From CAWABB01 sp963780165 (GTDB taxonomy: Bacteria > Bacteroidota > Ignavibacteria > UBA10030 > UBA6906): 64,000 bases of DNA. The notes below the pieces were generated by a model. The model was given only the letters and a program-made list of their open reading frames with translations, was not told where the DNA came from and made no database searches. Below, in pieces: positions 51,602 through 59,359 of this stretch (position 1 is the first letter of the stretch; every line of letters starts with the position of its first letter). Position numbers and translations under genes: made by a program. The stretch is from assembly GCA_963780165.1 (NCBI GenBank), contig CAWABB010000004.1:310001-374000 (forward strand), written 5' to 3'.

Positions 51602-53830
51602 ATGCGCATACCACGTACCTGTGTGTTGACGCTTACGCTCTTCGTCCCGTTCATCGTCTCCTCTGCGCTTGCCGGGGTGAAAGGGACCGAGAAGTTCATC
51701 GATTCCCTCCTCGCGGTCATGACGCTCGAGGAGAAGGCCGGGCAGCTGACGCAGTTCAGCGCCGAGCGGGTGTCGACTCCGACAGGCGAGGCGCTGAGCC
51801 CCGCGCAGGCAGACCTGATCCGGAAGGGGAGACTGGGGAGCCTTCTGAATCTTCTCGGCGCAGAACCGACCCGTTCCGCACAAAAGATCGCCGTCGAAGA
51901 GTCGCGGCTCAAGATCCCGCTGATCTTCGGGTACGACGTCATCCACGGGTACAGGACGATCTTCCCGATTCCGCTGGCGGAAGCCAGCAGCTGGGATCCC
52001 GCCGCGGTGGAGCTCTCGACGCGGGTGGCCGCCACCGAGGCGGCGGCATCCGGGATCCACTGGACGTTTGCCCCGATGGTGGATATCGCCCGCGATCCCC
52101 GGTGGGGCCGGATCGCGGAGGGTTCGGGCGAGGATCCGTACCTCGGGTCCGTCATGGCTGCCGCGCGGGTGCGCGGATTTCAGGGGGACGGACCGGGGAC
52201 TCCGACGACGGTGGTCGCCTGCGCGAAGCATTTTGCGGCGTACGGCGGGGCGGAGGGCGGGAGAGACTATAACACGGTGGATATCTCCGAGCGCACGCTC
52301 CGTGAGACATACCTTCCGCCGTTCGAGGCGGCTGTGCGGGCGGGGGCCGGAACGCTGATGTCTTCGTTCAATGAAATCGGCGGGGTGCCCAGCACGGCCA
52401 ACCGCTTTCTGCTGACGGACATCCTTCGCGGCGAATGGAAGTTCGACGGGTTCGTCGTGAGCGACTGGAATTCGGTGGGCGAACTCCTCCCGCACGGCGT
52501 TGCGGATACCCCGGCTGACGCCGCTCTCCGCGGGATCGTCGCCGGAACGGACATGGACATGGAGGGGAGATGCTATCAGGAGATTCCCCGGCTTGTGAAT
52601 AATGGGAAGCTCTCGATGGCCGTGGTCGACGAAGCGGTCCGTCGGATCCTCAGGATCAAGGCCCGGGCGGGGCTCTTCGATGATCCGTACCGGTACTGTA
52701 ACGCTGCCCGCGAGAAGGCCGCCATTCTCGCTCCGGCTCATCGTTCAAGCGCGCGCGAGGTTGCCCGGAAGTCGATCGTCCTCCTCAGGAACGAACGGTC
52801 GGTCCTGCCGCTTGCCAAGAATCTGGGGTCGATTGCGGTGATCGGAGCGCTGGCCGATTCAGGCGAGTCGTGCCTTGGGCCGTGGGCGGGCGCCGGCAGG
52901 GGAGCTGACGCGGTCACGATCCTCGCGGGAATCAAGGCCGCAGTGCCGCCGCAGACAAAGGTCGTCTATGAAAAGGGGTGCGAGGTTCGAGGGACGTCGA
53001 CAGCGGGATTCGCTGCCGCCCTCGACGCCGCGCGGACCGCGAACGCAGTCGTCCTTGTTCTGGGCGAATCAGCAAACATGAGCGGGGAGGCACGTAGCCG
53101 GTCATCAATCGAGCTGCCGGGAGTCCAGCAGCAGCTGCTTGAAGCCGTCCAGGCTCTCGGAAAGCCGATGGTCCTGGTGTTAATGAACGGCCGGCCACTG
53201 GCGATCCCCTGGGCTGCGGAGCGCGTGGATGCCATCCTGGAAACCTGGTTTCTCGGGGTGGAGATGGGGAACGCAGTCGCGGATGTGCTTTTTGGCGATG
53301 TGACGCCCGGAGGAAAGCTCCCCGTGTCCGTCCCGCGCGCCACAGGGCAGATCCCGATCCATTACAATCACAAACAGACCGGACGGCCTTCTCTGGACTC
53401 CGTGCTCTGGACCTCCAAGTACATCGATCTTCCGACGACGCCACTCTACCCCTTCGGGTACGGGCTGAGCTACACCAACTTTGCCTATTCGAACCTGAGG
53501 GTGAGCAGCACGACGTTTTCCGCTAACGATACACTCATGGTGAGCGTGACGGTCAAGAACGCGGGTGCCCGGCAGGGCGACGAGGTCGCGCAGATGTACA
53601 TCCAGGATGTGGTCGCGAGTATCACCCGGCCCGTGAAGGAGCTGCGCGGCTTCAGGCGCGTCACGCTCGGCGCGGGCGAATCGACGACGGTAACGTTCCC
53701 GCTCACGCGCGATGCGCTGGCGTTCTACGGGCCCGAGATGAAGAAGATCGTTGAGCCAGGACTCTTCAAGGTATTCGTCGGAGGGAATTCGGTACAGACG
53801 CTGACCGGAGAGTTCACGGTTTCTCAATAG
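51602..53830 (+). CDS. GH3 beta-glucosidase, BglX-like (third copy)
   Basis: This 742-residue exported enzyme resembles periplasmic BglX. The nucleophile is Asp288 in FVVSDWNSVGEL. Other signatures are IFGYDVIHGYRTIFPIPLAE, DIARDPRWGRIAEGSGEDPY, CAKHFAAYG and the C-terminal fibronectin III-like domain (VVASITRPVKELRGFRRV). It has a signal peptide and no sorting domain. It probably releases glucose from beta-linked oligosaccharides in the periplasm. It lies 56 nt after GH92 and 44 nt before the next gene, and is likely in the same operon. Confidence 0.93.
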   Translation: MRIPRTCVLTLTLFVPFIVSSALAGVKGTEKFIDSLLAVMTLEEKAGQLTQFSAERVSTPTGEALSPAQADLIRKGRLGSLLNLLGAEPTRSAQKIAVEESRLKIPLIFGYDVIHGYRTIFPIPLAEASSWDPAAVELSTRVAATEAAASGIHWTFAPMVDIARDPRWGRIAEGSGEDPYLGSVMAAARVRGFQGDGPGTPTTVVACAKHFAAYGGAEGGRDYNTVDISERTLRETYLPPFEAAVRAGAGTLMSSFNEIGGVPSTANRFLLTDILRGEWKFDGFVVSDWNSVGELLPHGVADTPADAALRGIVAGTDMDMEGRCYQEIPRLVNNGKLSMAVVDEAVRRILRIKARAGLFDDPYRYCNAAREKAAILAPAHRSSAREVARKSIVLLRNERSVLPLAKNLGSIAVIGALADSGESCLGPWAGAGRGADAVTILAGIKAAVPPQTKVVYEKGCEVRGTSTAGFAAALDAARTANAVVLVLGESANMSGEARSRSSIELPGVQQQLLEAVQALGKPMVLVLMNGRPLAIPWAAERVDAILETWFLGVEMGNAVADVLFGDVTPGGKLPVSVPRATGQIPIHYNHKQTGRPSLDSVLWTSKYIDLPTTPLYPFGYGLSYTNFAYSNLRVSSTTFSANDTLMVSVTVKNAGARQGDEVAQMYIQDVVASITRPVKELRGFRRVTLGAGESTTVTFPLTRDALAFYGPEMKKIVEPGLFKVFVGGNSVQTLTGEFTVSQ

Positions 53831-53874
53831 GGCCAGGTTCAGCAGCTAGTGCCCACCAAGTGAGGGGGTGTCGC

Positions 53875-56805
53875 GTGCGCTGTCGATCAGCTGTGTTTGC
53901 CTGTCTGCTGCCCGCCGTCTCCCTGGCTCAGTCGTTCCAGGGCGGCTATCCGTTCGCGCTTCCGGCTCGCGACACGAGCACACAGCGGTTTCTGCCCGCG
54001 TTCCCCGCCGCCCCCATCGGCTCCGCCGATTTCGTGTCCGCCAGTCCGGACGGGCACTTCGCGGTCAACGGCTCCCCCGTCAGATTCTTCGGAACCAATG
54101 CCGTCGCCGACGGGGCGTTCCCCGACAAGGCGAAATCGTGGTTCATCGCCGGCCGTCTCCGGAAGATGGGGTTCAATCTCGTACGGTTCCACCACCTGGA
54201 TAACTCCTGGAGCGCCGGCAGCCTGTTTGTACAGGGATCCGATACCAGGCACCTGAACCCCGCGACGCTGGACCGGCTGCACGCCTTCATCGCCGAGCTG
54301 AAACGGAACGGCGTCTTTGTCAACATAAACCTTCATGTGGGACGCACGTTCAGAGAGGCCGACGGCGTGGCGGGAGCCGACTCGCTCCCGGAGATGGGGA
54401 AGGGCGTCACGTACTTTGACCCTCAGCTCAGGGAGCTTCAGAAAGAGTATGCCCGGCAGCTTCTCGCAACCGTCAATCCGTACACCGGGCTCTCGCTGGC
54501 CGCAGATCCGGTCGTGGCCATGGTGGAGATCACCAACGAAAACTCGCTCTATCGGAACTGGCGCGACGGGAAGTTGAAGACATTTGCCGCAGGAGGGGAG
54601 CTCATGGTGAGGCACACGGCCCTCCTGGACACGCTCTGGAACGCATTTCTGGGCACGAAATATGGCTCCGACGCGGCTCTGGCCTCGGCATGGGGGGATG
54701 CGGAGGGGGGAGCCGGAGCCAACCAGATTGCCAACAGCACGTTCGAGGAACAGGACCCGGCCGCTCCCTGGTCGCTCGAGCTCCACGCACCGGCCACCGG
54801 GACGATGTCGCGGTCCTTCTTCAACCCGGCTTCCGGCCTCTTCAGCGCCCTGGTGGACGTTTCCAGCTCCGACGGGACCGACTGGCACGTGCAGTGGAAG
54901 CACGTGGCTGTGAGCGTCAAGAAGGACACCGTCTACACCGTCAGCTTCTGGGCCCGCGCAGAATTGAACCGCACGGTCGGCGTCGGAGTCATGCTCGACG
55001 CGAGTCCCTGGACATCGTACGCGTGGCTGGGCGCCGCCCTCTCCGATTCGTGGAAACGGTTTTCGTTCAGCTTCCCATCGCCGGTCACCGTCAGCGGAGG
55101 TATCCGGCTCACGTTCAATGTGGGTCAGCAGACCGGCATGACGTGGTTCGACGATGTCTCGTTCGTGTCGGTCAGTCCGTCGGGCCTTCGGCCCGGGGAA
55201 TCGCTCTCCGCCCGGACCGTACAGCGGATTGACTTCTCCGAGTGCCCGCTCTTCACAGACCAGCGGGTCCGCGACATGACAGCGTTCTACCTGGCCATCC
55301 AGGGCGAGTACTACGACGACATGATGGCGTACCTGAAGAACGACCTCGGTGTGCGCGTCCCGATCGTCGGCACGAACTGGAATACCGGCGTCCCGGACCT
55401 TTCGGCACAGTCGCGGACAGACTACCTCGACAACCACTCCTACTGGGACCATCCGAGCTTTCCGGGGATTCCGTGGTCGTCCACCGACTGGCTGATCAAC
55501 AACACCCCCATGGTGCAGACAACGGAAGGAGGGACGATCCCGGGATTGATGGCGTCGGTCCCCTCGAAGGGAAAGCCATTCACGATCAGCGAGTACAACC
55601 ATCCGTTCCCGAACCGGTACCAGACCGAGGGCATGCTCTTTCTCGCGGCGTATTCGTCGTTCCACGATGTCGACGGGATCATGATCTTCGACTACAATGG
55701 CGGGACGGACTGGGAGACCGACATGGTCAGCGGTTTCTTCGACATCCACCGGAACACCGCCCTGATGTCTCTCATGCCTTCGCTCGCCATGGCGTACCGG
55801 AATGCGTTCGTGGCTCCCGCCCGCGAGCCCCTTTCGCTGCGGTGGGGGATCGATGACGTGCTGCTGTCGCCGAAGAGCGATCCCGGCGGCTGGAGATTCG
55901 GCTTCCCGTTCAGCCAGACGCTGGCGCTGCGATACGCCATGAGGAACGAGTCCTTTGCCGACCCGTCAGGGTCGAACGTCGCCTCACTGCCGGCGCCGCC
56001 GACCAACCCCTACGTGACAGAGACCGGAGAGGTCACCTGGAACACATCGGGCCTGCTGGCGGTGGGAGCCGAGCGGTGCGTCGCGGCAACAGGCTTTCTC
56101 CAGAATTTCCTCGGGCGGAGAATCGGATCGGCGGTGATCGCGGGCGCCGACAGGTTTGCGACATTCACCTGGGTGCCGCTGGACGGCGAGCCCCTCCCCC
56201 GGTCACGCCTGTCGCTCATGACGCTCTCCACACGGACGCAGAATACGGGAATGACCTGGGACGGAACAAGCACGGTTCATGATGATTGGGGGACGCCACC
56301 GACAACGATGGAGCGCGCCACGCTCACGCTCCGGGCTCGTATTGTGGCTGATTCCGTGCGGGTTTTCCCCCTTGGGCCGACTGGCGAGATTGCGGGCCCC
56401 GGGACCGTGTACACCCCCGCGGACACCAACACCTTCCTCCTGATCTTCAGTCAGTACACTTCACCGACGCCCTGGTTTGGAATCGAGTCCTTTGGAGGCG
56501 ATATTAGTAGTGCCCACGGGGGGGAGGGGGGTACCATCCCCGCCCGGACGCGCCTCGATCAGAACTACCCCAACCCGTTCAACCCGGAGACGTCGATTCC
56601 ATTCCAGATCGCGGAGGCGGGCCAGGTATCCCTGAAGGTGTTCGATCTGTTGGGGCGTGAGGTCGCGACTCTCGTGGACGAGCACCGCGCTCCGGGCGTC
56701 TACACGATCCACTTCGATGCTTCCCGGTATTCTTCCGGACCCTACTATTATAGACTCGCAATCAACGGCCATGTCGAGACCCGGCGGATGGTGATCCTTC
56801 GATGA
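53875..56805 (+). CDS. Clan GH-A glycoside hydrolase (GH5-like) with inserted carbohydrate-binding module and T9SS domain
   Basis: This secreted protein of about 976 residues has a TIM-barrel catalytic domain split by an insert. The acid/base is Glu222 in VEITNENSLYRNW and the nucleophile is Glu573 in FTISEYNHPFP, about 350 residues apart. Between them a CBM4_9-like beta-sandwich (about residues 280-435, IANSTFEEQDPAAPWSLEL to MTWFDDVSFVS) interrupts the barrel. The C-terminal part has beta domains and a T9SS sorting domain (about 892-976). Clan GH-A retaining enzymes include mannanases and cellulases, and the exact family is unclear. The GTG at 53875 is preferred over 53860 because gaggggg lies at the right distance. 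It is coupled by ATGA to the next gene. Confidence 0.8.
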   Translation: MRCRSAVFACLLPAVSLAQSFQGGYPFALPARDTSTQRFLPAFPAAPIGSADFVSASPDGHFAVNGSPVRFFGTNAVADGAFPDKAKSWFIAGRLRKMGFNLVRFHHLDNSWSAGSLFVQGSDTRHLNPATLDRLHAFIAELKRNGVFVNINLHVGRTFREADGVAGADSLPEMGKGVTYFDPQLRELQKEYARQLLATVNPYTGLSLAADPVVAMVEITNENSLYRNWRDGKLKTFAAGGELMVRHTALLDTLWNAFLGTKYGSDAALASAWGDAEGGAGANQIANSTFEEQDPAAPWSLELHAPATGTMSRSFFNPASGLFSALVDVSSSDGTDWHVQWKHVAVSVKKDTVYTVSFWARAELNRTVGVGVMLDASPWTSYAWLGAALSDSWKRFSFSFPSPVTVSGGIRLTFNVGQQTGMTWFDDVSFVSVSPSGLRPGESLSARTVQRIDFSECPLFTDQRVRDMTAFYLAIQGEYYDDMMAYLKNDLGVRVPIVGTNWNTGVPDLSAQSRTDYLDNHSYWDHPSFPGIPWSSTDWLINNTPMVQTTEGGTIPGLMASVPSKGKPFTISEYNHPFPNRYQTEGMLFLAAYSSFHDVDGIMIFDYNGGTDWETDMVSGFFDIHRNTALMSLMPSLAMAYRNAFVAPAREPLSLRWGIDDVLLSPKSDPGGWRFGFPFSQTLALRYAMRNESFADPSGSNVASLPAPPTNPYVTETGEVTWNTSGLLAVGAERCVAATGFLQNFLGRRIGSAVIAGADRFATFTWVPLDGEPLPRSRLSLMTLSTRTQNTGMTWDGTSTVHDDWGTPPTTMERATLTLRARIVADSVRVFPLGPTGEIAGPGTVYTPADTNTFLLIFSQYTSPTPWFGIESFGGDISSAHGGEGGTIPARTRLDQNYPNPFNPETSIPFQIAEAGQVSLKVFDLLGREVATLVDEHRAPGVYTIHFDASRYSSGPYYYRLAINGHVETRRMVILR

Positions 56806-59342
56806 ATTGGATGCTGCAAGCGTCTTTGCTCCTGTTGACGTGCATGGTGGTTCCATCCGCCGCGGCTGTGCCGGGGACGCTCCCGTCTGTCGAGTACACG
56901 ATCCCCATGGCGGGAGCAGAGCTGGTATCTGCGAAGACCACTGTGGTCGTCCGCTACAACGATGCCGCATCCCTCGTGCAGTCTGCGGCGGCGGACTGGT
57001 TCATCGTCGAAGGGAACATCTCGGGGGTCTGCCCCGGCACGGTGCGCGTTGCGGACGACGACCGGACGGTCATATTCGTTCCCGAGGAGTTCTTTCAACG
57101 AGGCGAGCAGGTTGACGTCCAGGTCCTCCGTCCGGGGGCCGAGCCGTACAGGTTCACATTCACGGTATCCCTCCGGGGCTTTGTCCGCGATCAGGTCAGC
57201 GTCATTGTCCTCCCCGATCCGTGCTCGCCAGTACCCCTGAAATCCGCCGAGGCCTCTGATGGCCCTGACTCGCTTATGAACGGCGTCGCAATCCCATCGG
57301 ATTTCCCCTATGTCCGTGTCGACGTGAACACCGCGCCGGGCGACGGTCTGATCTTCCTGAACAACTGGGGCGGCAGTCCATACCTGATGATCCTGGACAA
57401 CCTGGGAACCCCCCGTTACTACAAGAAGATGTCGTACCCGGCCCGGGACTTCAAGGTGCAACCTACCGGTCTGCTGACGTATTTGGTCCCCCAGCTGTCC
57501 ACATTCTACGGGATGGATTCGACCTACACGGTTGTCGACACATTCCGGTGCAAACACGGGTACGGGACGGACGAGCACGAGCTGCAGATGCTGCCGAACG
57601 GCCATGTCCTGATGATCGCGCTCGACTGGCAGATTATGGACATGAGCCAGATCGTCACCGGCGGGAAACCGAACGCCACGGTGGTGGGGAATCACATCCA
57701 GGAACTCGACACGCGGGGGGACGTCGTCTTTGAATGGCGCAGCTGGGACCACTTCACCTTTGCCGACGCCATCGGCGTAGAGTTGCGCGCTGACATCATC
57801 GACTACGTTCATATGAATGCCGTTGACGTAGACGAAGACGGGAACGTGCTGGTCTCCTCCCGGCATCTTTCCGAGGTCACGAAGATCAACCGGAGGACAG
57901 GCGGGATCATCTGGCGCCTGGGCGGAAAGAACAACCAGTTCACGTTCCTGAACGATACATATCAGATCTCCTATCAGCACGATGTCCGGTGCCTGCCCGG
58001 CGAGCACTACACGATCTTCGACAACGGCAACTTCCGTATCCCTCAATTCAGCCGCGCGGTGGAATTCCTTGTGGATTCGGTGGCGAAGACCGTGGAGCGG
58101 GTGTGGCAATACCGGCACTCGCCCGACCTGTATACACCCTGGATGGGCAACGTCCAGCGCCTCGCTGGCGGGAATACGTTCATCGGGTGGGGGGATGCGT
58201 CACTGCCGAAGATCATGGAGGTCCAACCTGACGGCACGATCGTATATCAGGCCGATTTCGTATCGAAGGCCCACTGCTACCGGACCTTCCGGTTCCCGTG
58301 GAAAGGGCAGGCCAACGCCCCCTACCTGGTCGTTGAGCGGCACAATGACCGGCTCACGCTCCTGTACAATCTCTTCGGCGAACGACCCGTCAACAGGTAC
58401 TACGTGTATGCGGGAACTTCTCCTCATCCGACCACGCGCATCGACTCGAGCACAGTCCCGCGGATCGATCTGAGGGCGCTGGGCAACGACCAGATGTACT
58501 ACATACGGGTGACCGCAGCCGACTCCACCGGATGGGAGAGCGGATTCTCAAACGAAGAGAAGGTGTTGGTCCGGTATGTTCTGCCCGGCGAATCGATGGT
58601 TTTCAACGGCGACTTCTCGCAGGGCATGACGGGCTGGGAGCTGGTGAAGCAAAGCGGGGCCTCGGCCCTGGGCGTCGTAACGACCGATGGCCGCTACTTT
58701 GTCGCCATCGGAAACCCGGGAGCCGAAACGTGGAGCGTCCAGCTCCGCCAGATTCCGTTCGATCTGACGTTAGGGAAACGATATATCGTCGCCTTCGATG
58801 CGAGCGCGAGTGATGCCAGGTACATGGACGTCCGGCTTGAGAAGTCGACGGATCCCTACACGAATTATAGCAGGCGCGGGCTCCTGCAGCTTACGCGCCC
58901 GACGAAGCGATTTACGTTCTCGTTCCAGATGATCGACCCATCGGACGGAAGCGCCCAGCTTGTGTTCAACATGGGGCAGTCCGACAAAGACGTCACCATC
59001 GACAACGTCGAAGTCAGGGAGGCTGTCACGGCCGACGCCGGTCAGGATCCCACGGTTCCTAGCGCATTCACAGTGCACGAACCGTTCCCCAACCCGTTCA
59101 ATCCATCGACGACGCTCCGCTTTGAGCTTCCGGAGCCGGCGGATGTGCGGCTGACCGTCGTGAATCTGCTGGGTGAGCGGGTCGTCGACCTCGATCTCGG
59201 ACGCACGGCGGCTGGCCTGCACGATCTGCCATTTTCGCCGGGAGCCGTGGCGTCCGGCGTGTACATCGGTAGGGTGGAAGCGGCTTCCGCGGCCACGGGG
59301 GAGGTCCGCCAAGCGACGATCAAGCTTTTGTATCTCAAATGA
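56802..59342 (+). CDS. Arylsulfotransferase-like (ASST) protein with T9SS sorting domain
   Basis: This 846-residue secreted protein has an N-terminal Ig-like domain (about residues 20-125) and an ASST-type beta-propeller (about 150-510), followed by a fibronectin III-like region, a CBM4_9-like domain (about 600-745) and a T9SS domain (about 755-846). ASST enzymes transfer sulfate between phenolic compounds through a histidine intermediate. Conserved positions visible are His337 (YVHMNAV), Arg354-His355 (SSRHLSEVTKIN) and His393 (YQHDVR), which fit AssT His356, Arg374 and His436 in order. The substrate could be a sulfated or phenol-bearing glycan. It is translationally coupled to the GH5-like gene and the next ASST copy. 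Confidence 0.8.
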   Translation: MNWMLQASLLLLTCMVVPSAAAVPGTLPSVEYTIPMAGAELVSAKTTVVVRYNDAASLVQSAAADWFIVEGNISGVCPGTVRVADDDRTVIFVPEEFFQRGEQVDVQVLRPGAEPYRFTFTVSLRGFVRDQVSVIVLPDPCSPVPLKSAEASDGPDSLMNGVAIPSDFPYVRVDVNTAPGDGLIFLNNWGGSPYLMILDNLGTPRYYKKMSYPARDFKVQPTGLLTYLVPQLSTFYGMDSTYTVVDTFRCKHGYGTDEHELQMLPNGHVLMIALDWQIMDMSQIVTGGKPNATVVGNHIQELDTRGDVVFEWRSWDHFTFADAIGVELRADIIDYVHMNAVDVDEDGNVLVSSRHLSEVTKINRRTGGIIWRLGGKNNQFTFLNDTYQISYQHDVRCLPGEHYTIFDNGNFRIPQFSRAVEFLVDSVAKTVERVWQYRHSPDLYTPWMGNVQRLAGGNTFIGWGDASLPKIMEVQPDGTIVYQADFVSKAHCYRTFRFPWKGQANAPYLVVERHNDRLTLLYNLFGERPVNRYYVYAGTSPHPTTRIDSSTVPRIDLRALGNDQMYYIRVTAADSTGWESGFSNEEKVLVRYVLPGESMVFNGDFSQGMTGWELVKQSGASALGVVTTDGRYFVAIGNPGAETWSVQLRQIPFDLTLGKRYIVAFDASASDARYMDVRLEKSTDPYTNYSRRGLLQLTRPTKRFTFSFQMIDPSDGSAQLVFNMGQSDKDVTIDNVEVREAVTADAGQDPTVPSAFTVHEPFPNPFNPSTTLRFELPEPADVRLTVVNLLGERVVDLDLGRTAAGLHDLPFSPGAVASGVYIGRVEAASAATGEVRQATIKLLYLK

Positions 59343-59359
59343 ACCTGGAGAACCGTTCC

